Shown: positions 1-9,150 of the stretch, piece by piece
Position numbering within the stretch: position 1 is the first letter of the stretch
Layout: the number at the start of each line of letters is the position of its first letter
DNA from: Cyclobacteriaceae bacterium
Lineage (GTDB): Bacteria; Bacteroidota; Bacteroidia; Cytophagales; Cyclobacteriaceae
NCBI GenBank assembly: GCA_016787725.1
Contig: JAEUTZ010000005.1
Location: forward strand, 1 to 64,000
Length of the DNA stretch: 64,000 nucleotides
Reading direction: 5' to 3'
Made by a program: the position numbers and the translations under genes
The notes under the pieces: generated by a model
Seen by the model: the letters and a program-made list of their open reading frames with translations, nothing else
Database searches by the model: none
Told to the model about the DNA's origin: nothing

Positions 1-345
1 ACCATTCCGGTTCACCGAGGTAAGCTCGGTTGTCCCGTTGGTGGCCCACAGCGCCAGGTAAGGGTACTGAAGCGTCCCCTCCGGGGCACCCGTCTTCAGC
101 TGTACTTTCATATAGGTGGTAGTCGCGGTAAACTTAAACCACACATTATAGTTGGGGCCGGAATCCCACAAACTTCCCTTCAAGCCATCAGCCGTTGCGT
201 TCACTGTGGTAAAGGCAGCATCAGCGGAACATAAATTGATGATGGTGGATAAATCAATCGCAGCGCCATAATTATCATTGGACGGTTGCGCCCATGAACC
301 CATATATCCCAATAAAAAAAAAGGAAACAGAAGGATCCTATACAC
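1..345 (-). CDS. Large secreted/surface protein, N-terminal part (runs off the window)
   Basis: The frame is open from position 1 to a GTG at 343-345, which lies directly after an in-frame TGA. The first ~20 residues form a signal peptide (MYRILLFPFFLLGYMGSWAQ) with a likely cut after AQ. The mature start (PSNDNYGAAIDL...) with a paired-Cys-free 'NLCSADAAFTT' stretch and 'YNVWFKFTATT' resembles the opening of large exported Cytophagales proteins that often carry a C-terminal gliding-motility/type IX sorting domain. That domain would lie outside the window. An internal ATG at 301-303 would cut the signal peptide in half, so the GTG is preferred. The function cannot be assigned from 115 codons. 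Confidence 0.7.
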   Translation of the reverse strand, partial: MYRILLFPFFLLGYMGSWAQPSNDNYGAAIDLSTIINLCSADAAFTTVNATADGLKGSLWDSGPNYNVWFKFTATTTYMKVQLKTGAPEGTLQYPYLALWATNGTTELTSVNRNG

Positions 346-440
346 AGCTCAGATATGAATTATCAAAGAGTTAATCCTGTAAATGTAATAAATGTGACCC
401 AAATCTTACCTCAAAAACACATCGATACAAATTGATGGTC

Positions 441-2144
441 TTATAAGTTTCTCTTTTTCAATTCCTGGACCGCATAATTCGCTGCCCGTGCAGTTAATGC
501 CATGTATAAAATGGAAGGACTTTGATTTCCGGTGCTGGTCATACACGCACCATCGGTTACAAAAACATTTTTGCACGCATGCAACTGGTTCCACATATTT
601 AATAAAGAAGTTTTTGGGTCCCGACCCATCCTGCAGCCTCCCATCTCATGGATGTCCAGCCCAGGAGGTTGGTGGGTGTCGTACTGGGTAATATTCTTTG
701 CTCCGGCCTTTTCAAGCATGACCGTACTCTGCTCTAAAAAGTCTTCCACCATTTTGTTATCGTTGTCATCATATTCAACCGAGGTAATCAATAACGGAAT
801 GCCCCAGGGATCGGTCTCTGATTCGCTCAATCGTACATGATTTTTTTCTTTCGGAATGGTCTCACCCTGCATGTACATGTAGGTAGTCCAGCCACCGGGT
901 TGCTGCGCTTTCTTTTTTAGGGCCGCCCCGATTTCATTTCCGGTATTTCCCCACCAGCCTGTGCGGCTGGCACCCATAAATGTTGTAAATCCTCCAACAT
1001 AATCGGTGTCTTGTTTCTTAAGATTGCGATAGTTGGCAATGATAGGCTCGGTAGGGTTACGACCAAAATAATATTGATCTTCAAATCCCTCCATTTCAGC
1101 CCCCACCGATGCCCGGTAATTATGAAATGCTACAAACCTGCCAAGCAAGCCGCTGTCATTTCCCAATCCATTTGGAAAGCGCGCTGATTTAGAATTCAGC
1201 AACACCAGATTGGTATTGAGTGCGGACGCATTCACGAAGATGATTCTTGCAAAGTACTCGATGACTTCTTTCGTGTTTGCATCAATAACACGCACACCCG
1301 ATGCTTTCGCCTTTTTCTCATCATATATAATGGAGTGTACAACCGAATGCGGTCGGATTGTCAACTTGCCGGTTTTAGCCGCCCAGGGTAACGTGGAGGA
1401 AACGGAACTAAAATAACCACCAAAGGGGCATCCGCGCATACACAGATTACGAGCCTGGCACTTACCGCGCCCTTGTTGCAAGTGAATGTCCTTAGGCTGA
1501 GTAATGTGTGCCCACCGCGCTTGAACCAGATGACGTCCGAAATGATCCCGGATACTTTTTTGAAGATGCGCTTCCACACAATTCAACTCAAAGGGTGGAA
1601 GAAACTCACCATCAGGCATCGACTCGACACCATCTTTATTTCCACAGACTCCAATAAACTCCTCAACGTGCGAATACCATGGTGCAATGTCTTTGTAACG
1701 GATAGGCCAATCGATACCGTACCCAAAGCGGGCAGGAGCTGTAAATTCGTATTCACTCCAACGTTGACAGGCACGACCCCACGTAAGCGACTTACCGCCT
1801 ACCTGATATCCGCGAATCCAATCGAATGGTTTTTCCTGTACATAGGGATGATCCTTGTCCTGAATAAAGAAATGTTGATTGTCTTCAGCAATTCCTGCTG
1901 ATTTGGAAATCAAAGGGTTCTCTTTTAGAAACTCTGCAGATAATCTTCCGCGATGGGGTAACTCCCATGGGTTTTTGGTAGCAGTGGGGTAATCTTTGTT
2001 ATGCACTACATTCCTGCCTCGCTCCAACACAAGTGTTTTCAAACCATTCTCACAAAGTTCTTTAGCAGCCCAACCCCCAGAAATGCCGGAGCCGATTACA
2101 ATTGCATCGTAGGTTTGAGTTTCCGTTGTCTGATGTGATTTCAT
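441..2144 (-). CDS. GMC family FAD-dependent oxidoreductase
   Basis: A 567-residue flavoprotein of the glucose-methanol-choline family, expected to oxidise a sugar or other alcohol using FAD. The N-terminal Rossmann motif is AIVIGSGISGGW (residues ~14-25). The C-terminal GMC domain has HEMGGCRMGRDP and then TGNQSPS, which hold the active-site His and Asn. Cysteines at about 229, 235 and 239 (KCQARNLCMRGC) match the place where bacterial FAD-glucose dehydrogenase and glucoside-3-dehydrogenase catalytic subunits hold an Fe-S cluster. The ATG at 2142-2144 is chosen because it starts just ahead of the Rossmann strand; an upstream ATG at 2204 would add 20 odd residues. The gluconate_2-dh3 small subunit usually found next to such genes is absent here. 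Confidence 0.85.
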   Translation of the reverse strand: MKSHQTTETQTYDAIVIGSGISGGWAAKELCENGLKTLVLERGRNVVHNKDYPTATKNPWELPHRGRLSAEFLKENPLISKSAGIAEDNQHFFIQDKDHPYVQEKPFDWIRGYQVGGKSLTWGRACQRWSEYEFTAPARFGYGIDWPIRYKDIAPWYSHVEEFIGVCGNKDGVESMPDGEFLPPFELNCVEAHLQKSIRDHFGRHLVQARWAHITQPKDIHLQQGRGKCQARNLCMRGCPFGGYFSSVSSTLPWAAKTGKLTIRPHSVVHSIIYDEKKAKASGVRVIDANTKEVIEYFARIIFVNASALNTNLVLLNSKSARFPNGLGNDSGLLGRFVAFHNYRASVGAEMEGFEDQYYFGRNPTEPIIANYRNLKKQDTDYVGGFTTFMGASRTGWWGNTGNEIGAALKKKAQQPGGWTTYMYMQGETIPKEKNHVRLSESETDPWGIPLLITSVEYDDNDNKMVEDFLEQSTVMLEKAGAKNITQYDTHQPPGLDIHEMGGCRMGRDPKTSLLNMWNQLHACKNVFVTDGACMTSTGNQSPSILYMALTARAANYAVQELKKRNL

Positions 2145-2263
2145 AGTCAACCAATTGAATGTGAAAGGTAAAGCAAACATGCACATCCAGCAATTGAAAT
2201 ACACTTCGGTCGAGTTCAGAAATTTTTATTTCCATAAAAATTTCCTCGTTCGGTTTTGCAGAG

Positions 2264-2300
2264 AGAAAAAAATGTCCTGAAGGTTTTGGCTTCAGGACAT
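2264..2300 (-). terminator. Intrinsic terminator of the desaturase gene
   Basis: A perfect 11-bp stem (ATGTCCTGAAG / CTTCAGGACAT, 2272-2282 with 2290-2300) has a 7-base loop. On the minus strand it is followed by a run of seven T residues (2265-2271). It lies 7 bases past the desaturase stop. Confidence 0.85.
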
Positions 2301-2306
2301 CGTTGC

Positions 2307-3293
2307 TTACGCTTCTATGGGTTCTTCGGCTGCTTTCACCTCATTCTCCTTTGAAACGGGTGGTGTTGGGTTTTGCGCTTCATATTGCTTTCGCAATTCG
2401 GCTGCCTCCTTCTTATTCCTGGAATGCAGGATGTGTTTGGGTACACCTTTCAAATCCCAGATCAACCCTACTGCGGCAAGTCCTCTTAAAATATAATAGG
2501 TGATGTCAATCTCCCACCAGAAAAAACCCTGGCGTGCGGCTGTTTCATAGTAATGATGATTGTTGTGCCAGCCTTCACCCATGGTTACCAATGCAAGCAC
2601 TACACTATTTTTGGATTCATCACCGGTTTCATAACGCGGTTTGCCAAACTTGTGCATGATGGAGTTAATGGAAAATGTGCCGTGGTATAAAATCACCGTG
2701 CTTAAAAAGAAACCAATAAACAGCGTGCTTAATCCGGCTGTGGTGAACATGGTAAGAATACTGCCGCCATTCACAATCCCGCCAAGGGCAGTAACAACAA
2801 CTGCAAGAATAGTTGGAGCAACCAAATAATGTTCATTCAACCACACTAATTCAGGATACTTGGCGTAATCGCCAATTACTTTATAATCCGTCTTTTTAAA
2901 ATCCGGGCCTACAATCCAGCCAATGTGTGAATACCAAAAACCATAAATTTTCATGGAGTGCGGATCAGCCGGAGTATCGCTGTGGCGATGATGATGACGA
3001 TGATGCGCGGCCCACCAGAGTGCACCTTTCTGTGCGGTGGTTTGCGCCATAAAGGCAATTACAAACTGAAACCACCGCGATGTTTTATAAGATTTGTGAG
3101 CGAAGTAGCGGTGATAGCCACCCGTCACCCAAAACATCCGGAAGAAGTATAAAAAAATACATACCATCCAATCGAAAAAGGTTGCGCCTGTCCACAAAGC
3201 ACCCAGTGGCATCAGGTGAATGAGCGCAAATGCAATCTCTTGTTTAAGAATGGGCTTTCTTCGAACCTCCGGAACAACTGCTTCTGGTGTCAT
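2307..3293 (-). CDS. Acyl-CoA (delta-9 type) fatty acid desaturase
   Basis: A membrane di-iron desaturase of 328 residues that should introduce a cis double bond into saturated acyl chains, adjusting membrane fluidity. All three histidine boxes are present: HRYFAH at ~61-66, HHRHHH at ~97-102 and HNNHH near 242. Hydrophobic segments lie between them. The C-terminal ~30 residues are charged and Pro-rich (NPTPPVSKENEVKAAEEP). The start at 3293 (MTPEAVV) is preferred over an ATG at 3323, because a TATCTTTG promoter element at 3321-3328 covers that upstream codon. A strong terminator follows, so this is probably a single-gene transcript. Confidence 0.9.
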   Translation of the reverse strand: MTPEAVVPEVRRKPILKQEIAFALIHLMPLGALWTGATFFDWMVCIFLYFFRMFWVTGGYHRYFAHKSYKTSRWFQFVIAFMAQTTAQKGALWWAAHHRHHHRHSDTPADPHSMKIYGFWYSHIGWIVGPDFKKTDYKVIGDYAKYPELVWLNEHYLVAPTILAVVVTALGGIVNGGSILTMFTTAGLSTLFIGFFLSTVILYHGTFSINSIMHKFGKPRYETGDESKNSVVLALVTMGEGWHNNHHYYETAARQGFFWWEIDITYYILRGLAAVGLIWDLKGVPKHILHSRNKKEAAELRKQYEAQNPTPPVSKENEVKAAEEPIEA

Positions 3294-3320
3294 GCCTTTT
3301 ATCTGTTTACTAAAGCATTG

Positions 3321-3328
3321 CAAAGATA
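3321..3328 (-). promoter_or_regulatory. Bacteroidota -7 element (TATCTTTG) for the desaturase
   Basis: An exact match to TAnnTTTG on the minus strand. It places transcription start about 15-20 bases ahead of the ATG at 3293. No clear TTTG -33 element is seen at the right distance. Confidence 0.5.
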
Positions 3329-3449
3329 ACGCTATCTCTGCATAAAAAATCCATGCTTAGTGATGATTGGCGAAATTTGCTGCGAACGAACGTTAAGAAC
3401 AGGATAAATAGATGAATAAACCTGATTTAAATCAGGGAATTGCGCTGTA

Positions 3450-4439
3450 TCAATCAACAGCGTATTTAATGCCGGCCTTGGTACGGATTTCATCCAACGT
3501 TTGCATGAGCAACAAAGTAAGGCCGTGTGACAGCACAGGACTTTCTGTAAGATCATTCTTCAAACACTCATTCACATGCCGCGCCTCGTATTCATAACCA
3601 TTTCCCTGTGCTTTTTCAAAGTCAATCGATTCCCGTGTATCAACAATACCCGGATAATACTCAAGACGTGTTGTTGGGCCATGAAAGCGATGGGTGAACC
3701 GGATGCGGCCTTGATCCCCGGCAATGTCGGCTCCGGTCGCCAGGTTGGATGCAAAGGAACAATAAAGTTGAGCGAGGCACCCATTCTTATAATAAAACTG
3801 AATAGCGCATTGCTCATCTACTCCGGTACTTGCTGGTGTCATCGTTGCTTCGATCCGATCCGGCTTTCCTAACAGATCAAGAGCCAGAAAAACAGGATAC
3901 ACTCCTATATCCAATAAAGCCCCTCCGCCCAAAGCCAGATCATATAAACGTGGCGGAAACGGTGGTGTCGGTTTAAAGCCAAACTCGGCATGAATGTATT
4001 TGATCGTGCCAATCTTCCCTTGTGCCACCAGCTCTTTCATGCGGGTGTAATGCGGTAAGAAGCGTGTCCAAAATGCTTCCATCAGGAATGTCTTTTGAGC
4101 CACTGCAAAATCAATCATCGCGTTGGCTTGCCGGTAGTTCAGCGCAAATGCTTTTTCACAGAGTACGGCCTTTTTATGGGATAAACACAGCATGACATGC
4201 TCGTAGTGCAAGCCATGTGGAGTGGCCACATAAATTACATCTACAGCGGCATCGTTTACCAGGGCCTCGTAACTTCCGTGAACATTTCGGGCCGGAAAAT
4301 CTTTGGCAAACGCCCGGGCAGCAGACAATTCACGGGCCCCTACCGCCACCAACTCAGCATCCGCCACTACCTTCAGATCGGCCGCAAACTTTCGTGCAAT
4401 CTTTCCGCAACCTAAAATACCCCAGTGGATTTTTTTCAC
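3450..4439 (-). CDS. Gfo/Idh/MocA family NAD(P)-dependent oxidoreductase
   Basis: A 329-residue two-domain dehydrogenase. The Rossmann fold opens at residue 1 with IHWGILGCGKIARKFAADL. The usual EKP motif appears as CEKAFAL (~95), as in some dihydrodiol-dehydrogenase-like members; the lysine is kept and the proline is replaced. The C-terminal alpha/beta domain carries GGGALLDIGVYPV. It likely reduces or oxidises a sugar or cyclitol with NAD(P)H in the cytoplasm, but the substrate is not determined. It is transcribed separately from the desaturase, with about 150 bases between them, and divergently from the TonB receptor. Confidence 0.85.
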   Translation of the reverse strand: MKKIHWGILGCGKIARKFAADLKVVADAELVAVGARELSAARAFAKDFPARNVHGSYEALVNDAAVDVIYVATPHGLHYEHVMLCLSHKKAVLCEKAFALNYRQANAMIDFAVAQKTFLMEAFWTRFLPHYTRMKELVAQGKIGTIKYIHAEFGFKPTPPFPPRLYDLALGGGALLDIGVYPVFLALDLLGKPDRIEATMTPASTGVDEQCAIQFYYKNGCLAQLYCSFASNLATGADIAGDQGRIRFTHRFHGPTTRLEYYPGIVDTRESIDFEKAQGNGYEYEARHVNECLKNDLTESPVLSHGLTLLLMQTLDEIRTKAGIKYAVD

Positions 4440-4519
4440 CTTATTCCTGTTAAAAGCTCAAGTTAACAAAAACCATCGATCGTAAAGTAGGAGATTGTTT
4501 ATGCCTGCTGCCCGAATTA

Positions 4520-4566
4520 ATTGATCTGGATCAATGGCCATCCGCTCCTTAATTGACTTTAATCAA
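4520..4566 (+). promoter_or_regulatory. Two FNR/Crp-type boxes upstream of the TonB receptor
   Basis: Box 1 at 4521-4534 reads TTGATCTGGATCAA, an exact TTGATnnnnATCAA site within a 16-bp palindrome. Box 2 at 4553-4566 reads TTGACTTTAATCAA, one base off. The centres are 32 bp apart, about three helical turns. A degenerate -7 element (GATCTTTG, 4590-4597) would put box 2 near -41, the classic class II activator position. The Crp/Fnr gene at 7136 has the matching EALSR recognition-helix signature. Confidence 0.6.
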
Positions 4567-4621
4567 GGTATCCGGGCAGGGTGCGCCCTGATCTTTGACC
4601 CATTATAAATTCATAACCGAC

Positions 4622-7027
4622 ATGAAAACAAAAAATCAAATCAATCAAATTATGATGAGCTTGTTCATGGTATTAATAACGAGTCTTATCACCCAGGCAC
4701 AAACCACGCAAACCATTCGGGGCCGCGTGGTGGATGAGGTAAGTAAGACACCGCTCATTGGTGTAAACATTACCGTTGCCGGCACCGATCCGATCCAGGG
4801 CAGCGCTACTGATCTGGAAGGAAACTTTCGTATTGAACAAGTGGTAGTGGGGAGACAAACCATCAAAGTGACCTACATTGGGTACGAAGAACAAACTATT
4901 CCCAATGTAGTGGTTACAGCCGGCAAAGAAGTGATCCTGAACCTAAGCCTGATAGAAAACATCAATCAATTAAATGAAGTGGTTGTAGTCGCTAACTCGC
5001 GGGATGATAAAACTGCTACCAACAACGATCTGGCTATAGTAAGTGCCCGGTCTTTTAATGTTGATGATACCAAGCGCTATGCAGGAGCGTTGGGTGATCC
5101 TTCGCGTATGGCTGCAAACTTTGCCGGTGTGATCGGTGGCGATGATTCGCGTAACGACATTGTTGTGCGTGGAAATTCGCCCACCGGCATGCTGTGGCAA
5201 CTCGAGGGTTTAAACATTCCCAATCCTAATCACTTTGGTTCACTCAACAGCACCGGAGGCCCGGTGAGTATGCTGAATAACAACAACCTGGACAAATCAG
5301 ATTTTATGACGAGCGCTTTTCCGGCTCAATATGGAAATGCGGTAGCCGGTGTGTTTGATATTCGCTTGCGTGATGGAAATAATCAAAAGTCAGAATTTGT
5401 GGGCCAGATTGGTTTCAACGGTTTTGAAGTTGGGGCCGAAGGTTCGTTTTCAAAAAATGGCAAAGGATCTTATATCGCGAATTACCGGTATTCTACATTG
5501 GGAATATTTAATGCCCTTGGTATTGAATTTGGAACAGGATCCAATGTTCCACTTTATCAGGATTTGAATTTCAAGATTTCACTGCCGTCAAAAAATGGTA
5601 AATGGTCTATCTTCGGACTTGTTGGCAATAGCTCTATCGACCTATTAGGAAGCGAAGCTGATTTAGAAAGCTCCACCGATTTATATGGAAGTGAAAACCA
5701 AGATGGTTTTCCACGCTACAAAACTGGCATTGCCGGGGTGAGCTATGAAAAAAATCTCACAAAGAAAACATTTATGAAACTCACTGCCGGTGTTAGCGCC
5801 ACCGATGAGACGTTTACGGGTGACTCGCTTGTACGGGATAGTAATGATGAAGTGGTAGCTCGTTACCGTCAATCGGAAGCTGCCTTTAACACTACCAAAG
5901 CTTCGCTCGTAGGCTTGTTCCGTACCAAGTTCAATTCTAAAAATAGTCTAAGCTATGGCGTCAATGCCGATTTGTTAAGTTTTGATTTCTATAACCGGGA
6001 TATTTTTGCCAATGTGGGAAGGGACTCAGTGCGTATTAATGTGGAAGATGCTACTTCCCTCTATCAGGGGTTTGCCACCTGGCGGCATCGGTTCAGTAAC
6101 AAACTTTCATTCAATGCTGGAATTCACACTCAGTACTATGCGTTAAATAAGCAAACTGTTGCAGAACCCCGATTAGGAATCCAATACATGATTTCGGGAA
6201 ATCAATCGTTAAGTATTGGCTACGGAATTCACAACCAGGTGCAAAGTCCTTACACCTCTTACGTTCAAACTAAAATTTCTGACAATCAATATGTACTAAC
6301 CAACACCGACCTGAAATTTACCACCAGCCAGCATAGCGTAATCACCTACGACTGGAACATGGGCGAAAATTTTCGTCTGAAAGCAGAAGGATACTACCAG
6401 CAACTCTCCCATGTTCCTGTTGAACAAAGTTCAAGTTCATTCTCAGCCATCAACACAGGATCCAGCTTTATTCCGGTTGATCAGGATAGCCTGGTAAATG
6501 CCGGCACAGGTACCAACTATGGGTTTGAACTCACCCTAGAGCGATTCTTTAACAAAGGTTTTTACTTTCTGATTACCACTTCTGTATTTCAATCAAAATA
6601 TGAAGGCAGCGACAAGATTGAGCGCAACACAGCTTACAACACTCAATACGTTGGCAACGGATTATTCGGAAAAGAATTTGCCCTGGGTTCAAAACAAAAG
6701 TTTTTCTCTATTAATCTAAAGGTTACTACCATCGGTGGCAAGTACTTAACGCCCATTGATTTTGACGCCTCACAGCAATATGGCAGCACGATTTACAAAG
6801 AGAATGAGGCCTTCACCGAAAAGCAGGATCCTTACTTCCGAGCCGATTTGAAAATTGCCTACCGTAAGGAATATAAGAAGAGCACCTTGGAAATTGCACT
6901 TGATTTGCAGAACGTTACCAATAACCAAAACATCTTTTCACAAAGCTACAATCCGCGTACCAACACGATTGTAACGCAATATCAGCAGGGATTCTTTCCG
7001 GTACCTTTCGTTCGTTTTACTTTCTGA
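4622..7027 (+). CDS. TonB-dependent outer-membrane receptor with carboxypeptidase-like domain
   Basis: An 801-residue outer-membrane transporter. A signal peptide (residues 1 to ~27, ending ITQAQ) is followed by a carboxypeptidase-D regulatory-like domain (~33-115: TIRGRVVDEVSKTPLIGVNI), a plug domain (~130-245, with DIVVRGNSPTGMLWQLEGL) and a 22-strand-type beta barrel ending in an aromatic residue (VPFVRFTF). No SusD-like partner lies next to it, so the ligand may be a siderophore, metal complex or peptide rather than a glycan. The ATG at 4622 is chosen because it begins the signal peptide. Transcription is probably controlled by the two FNR/Crp boxes upstream, and a terminator follows. Confidence 0.9.
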   Translation: MKTKNQINQIMMSLFMVLITSLITQAQTTQTIRGRVVDEVSKTPLIGVNITVAGTDPIQGSATDLEGNFRIEQVVVGRQTIKVTYIGYEEQTIPNVVVTAGKEVILNLSLIENINQLNEVVVVANSRDDKTATNNDLAIVSARSFNVDDTKRYAGALGDPSRMAANFAGVIGGDDSRNDIVVRGNSPTGMLWQLEGLNIPNPNHFGSLNSTGGPVSMLNNNNLDKSDFMTSAFPAQYGNAVAGVFDIRLRDGNNQKSEFVGQIGFNGFEVGAEGSFSKNGKGSYIANYRYSTLGIFNALGIEFGTGSNVPLYQDLNFKISLPSKNGKWSIFGLVGNSSIDLLGSEADLESSTDLYGSENQDGFPRYKTGIAGVSYEKNLTKKTFMKLTAGVSATDETFTGDSLVRDSNDEVVARYRQSEAAFNTTKASLVGLFRTKFNSKNSLSYGVNADLLSFDFYNRDIFANVGRDSVRINVEDATSLYQGFATWRHRFSNKLSFNAGIHTQYYALNKQTVAEPRLGIQYMISGNQSLSIGYGIHNQVQSPYTSYVQTKISDNQYVLTNTDLKFTTSQHSVITYDWNMGENFRLKAEGYYQQLSHVPVEQSSSSFSAINTGSSFIPVDQDSLVNAGTGTNYGFELTLERFFNKGFYFLITTSVFQSKYEGSDKIERNTAYNTQYVGNGLFGKEFALGSKQKFFSINLKVTTIGGKYLTPIDFDASQQYGSTIYKENEAFTEKQDPYFRADLKIAYRKEYKKSTLEIALDLQNVTNNQNIFSQSYNPRTNTIVTQYQQGFFPVPFVRFTF

Positions 7028-7038
7028 TCTCCAATACT

Positions 7039-7073
7039 CCCCATCTCTTCAACAAAAAAAGAGATGGGGTTTT
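7039..7073 (+). terminator. Intrinsic terminator after the TonB receptor
   Basis: An 11-bp stem CCCCATCTCTT / AAGAGATGGGG (7039-7049 with 7059-7069) is followed by TTTTG. It separates the receptor from the Crp/Fnr gene. Confidence 0.85.
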
Positions 7074-7135
7074 GTTGTTAGGTTAATCGTATGGGCTTGT
7101 TTCAAAGGCTTTGGAAGATTTCGTTAACTTTCAGG

Positions 7136-7717
7136 ATGGACGAATTTATTTCCATCCGGAATTATGTTGCGCGCTTCATCACGTTTACCGAAGCAGAGTG
7201 GCACGTGCATCAATCCATGTTGGTGCGTAGGTTTTTGAAGAAGGGTGAGTTCATTCTGCGCGAAGGTGAAGTATGCAATCATGTTACGTTTCTTAATAAA
7301 GGGTTTGTAAGGGTATACAACATAGTTCACGGTGAAGAATTAACCATCAATTTCGGGTTTGATGGAAATTATGTAACGGATTACTCCAGTTTTGTATCCC
7401 GCAAACCGAGCCGGGATTTTATTATTGCGATGGAAGATCTGGAGATCCTGCAACTAAGCCATGCCGATATGCATGCTGCATTTGAAAGATACCCGGTATG
7501 GGAAAAGTTTGGGCGCCTCGTTGCCGAATATATTCTCATCTTTGTTGCCGAACGTAACCGAAGTTTGCTTTTTCAAACACCCGAAGAACGCTACATCAAT
7601 TTGATGAAAGAGCGGCCCAAGGTGATTGCTAACGTGCCACTTAAGTACATTGCCTCTTATCTTGGCATTACGCCCGAAGCCTTGAGCCGAATACGGAAAC
7701 GAATGTCGGAAGGGTAG
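7136..7717 (+). CDS. Crp/Fnr family transcriptional regulator
   Basis: A 193-residue regulator with an N-terminal cyclic-nucleotide-binding-like beta roll (~25-120) and a C-terminal winged helix (~150-193). The recognition helix GITPEALSRIRKR keeps the E-x-x-S-R residues that contact TTGAT half-sites in FNR. Only one cysteine (GEVCNHV) is seen, so it is not an Fe-S oxygen sensor like E. coli FNR. The start at 7136 gives the usual length; an ATG at 7091 would add 15 residues. It lies directly downstream of a receptor gene with two matching boxes, suggesting a local regulator-target pair. Confidence 0.85.
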   Translation: MDEFISIRNYVARFITFTEAEWHVHQSMLVRRFLKKGEFILREGEVCNHVTFLNKGFVRVYNIVHGEELTINFGFDGNYVTDYSSFVSRKPSRDFIIAMEDLEILQLSHADMHAAFERYPVWEKFGRLVAEYILIFVAERNRSLLFQTPEERYINLMKERPKVIANVPLKYIASYLGITPEALSRIRKRMSEG

Positions 7718-7725
7718 CCGCTTGC

Positions 7726-8280
7726 TTACTCCTGCCCGGCTGAAGATGCGATCGGATAGTAAACAACCGTTGAACTCCGATCCGAATCATACTGTTTATA
7801 CGTGAGCCTGAAAATCAAAACTGCCTGAACAAGGAGTTCATTAACATCCGACTCATTCTTTTCTACGATAACATGATCATTTTTAACGGTTAAAAACGGC
7901 TGTCCATCCTTTAGGTACCGCTGGTTCTTCTTTTTTCCGGTTCGTTGAATAATAAAAGACTTTCCCAGAGATTCATCCACCTCAATTTCCCTGCGCCCCA
8001 TATGCCTTACCGTAAATACTTCTTGTTGCGTAGGTAAAATTGTAACGGTGCAACTACTTCGATCCTTCTTCAATGTAAGCTCATATTCCAACCCGTTGTA
8101 ACTGACCGTAGCTGACTTTGAGATAAAGCGGGCCTTCATTGAAGCGATAATCCGGCCGTCCTGAATTAACGGTATTTCGACACTCGGCAGGTGCCACGCA
8201 AGGGTTGATTGAGCGAACGTGGTTTGTGCGTTCAAAAAAGCAAAACACCCGAGAATAAAAATAATATGCATCGTTTTCAT
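7726..8280 (-). CDS. Exported protein of unknown function
   Basis: A 184-residue protein with a clear signal peptide (MKTMHIIFILGCFAFLNAQ, cut near TTFAQS). The rest is rich in beta-strand-like alternation (SATVSYNGLEYELTLKK, GRREIEVDESLGKSFII, ENESDVNELLVQAVLIF) with no catalytic motif that I recognise. It is probably periplasmic or surface-attached. The ATG at 8280 starts the signal peptide; one at 8298 would add six residues. It faces tail-to-tail with the Crp/Fnr gene. Confidence 0.65.
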   Translation of the reverse strand: MKTMHIIFILGCFAFLNAQTTFAQSTLAWHLPSVEIPLIQDGRIIASMKARFISKSATVSYNGLEYELTLKKDRSSCTVTILPTQQEVFTVRHMGRREIEVDESLGKSFIIQRTGKKKNQRYLKDGQPFLTVKNDHVIVEKNESDVNELLVQAVLIFRLTYKQYDSDRSSTVVYYPIASSAGQE

Positions 8281-8397
8281 GGCAATCTTTTCTACCACAA
8301 GATAAACGTAGCTAAAAAAATTCTGTTATCAGCTTTCCGCTGGTATTTATGCCATTTTTAGAAATCCCTTACCCCTTCCGTCCAAATCTCAAAAGCA

Positions 8398-9021
8398 CTA
8401 CTTGTACCCGGGTACATTCTCTCCAAGAATAATATCCCGTCTGCCAACCCATCCCTTCTGATTTATAGTAAGTCTGATAACTCCGGCTCCCCCTCTGTTC
8501 TGCAAATGCGATCGCTCGTTTGCTGTCAGTACCGGATCATCTTCAAACAAAAACTCATCAATCCAGTAATAACCCTTTCCCGGCTCATACACGATGGGAT
8601 GAATATGCTGAGGATTTTTACTGTTAGGATAGGAGGCCGGCCGAATCGTATTGAATTGATAGCGTCCGTTCGCATCCGTTTTTACCCAGCCTCGCAAATG
8701 CCCATGCCGAACCCCAAATTTCTGACCGGGAGATTTTGAATACAAGCCTTTACTATCGGTGTGGTACACATAAAGGACAACGCCTGCCGCGGGTGTCTTG
8801 CCATCCTGTTGATAAATGGTCCCGCTAATTTCCAATTGCTCACCCGGTTCATCGGGCGGGGCTAAATTGGTTGTCGAAGTAAGCTGGCTTGGCATGCCTT
8901 CAAACATCAACTGACAATCCTCGCAAGGTCCGCCTATCACATTTTCATTCCATTGACCTTTTTGAGCACAGCCCTCCCATGCCAGGGCGACTGAAAATAA
9001 GTAGAAAGTAATTTGTTTCAT
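8398..9021 (-). CDS. Intradiol ring-cleavage dioxygenase-like exported protein
   Basis: A 207-residue member of the protocatechuate 3,4-dioxygenase / catechol 1,2-dioxygenase beta-sandwich fold. The segment from ISGTIYQQDGKTPAAGVVL through NGRYQFNTIRPASYP to QHIHPIVY contains the Tyr and the H-x-H that ligate the non-haem Fe(III). An N-terminal signal (MKQITFYLFSVALAWEGC) with a cysteine suggests export, perhaps as a lipoprotein, unlike the cytosolic catabolic enzymes. Such exported members are common in Bacteroidota and their substrates are mostly unknown. The ATG at 9021 is chosen because the open frame further upstream overlaps the divergent kinase region. Confidence 0.8.
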   Translation of the reverse strand: MKQITFYLFSVALAWEGCAQKGQWNENVIGGPCEDCQLMFEGMPSQLTSTTNLAPPDEPGEQLEISGTIYQQDGKTPAAGVVLYVYHTDSKGLYSKSPGQKFGVRHGHLRGWVKTDANGRYQFNTIRPASYPNSKNPQHIHPIVYEPGKGYYWIDEFLFEDDPVLTANERSHLQNRGGAGVIRLTINQKGWVGRRDIILGENVPGYK

Positions 9022-9150
9022 ATTCTGACTTTTTTGAAAAGTACGGATACACCGTATGTAGAGATTCTGTTCTCTGACACAATGTCTTTTATTCTTGACG
9101 AAAGGAGAGGTTGCCTTCAACGGCCTCCAACAAAATCCGTATTTTTAACT

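Noticed and set aside
9022..9150. LytTR-type direct repeats between the dioxygenase and kinase genes
   Set aside because: Only short, unmatched inverted segments were seen, not the paired repeats expected.
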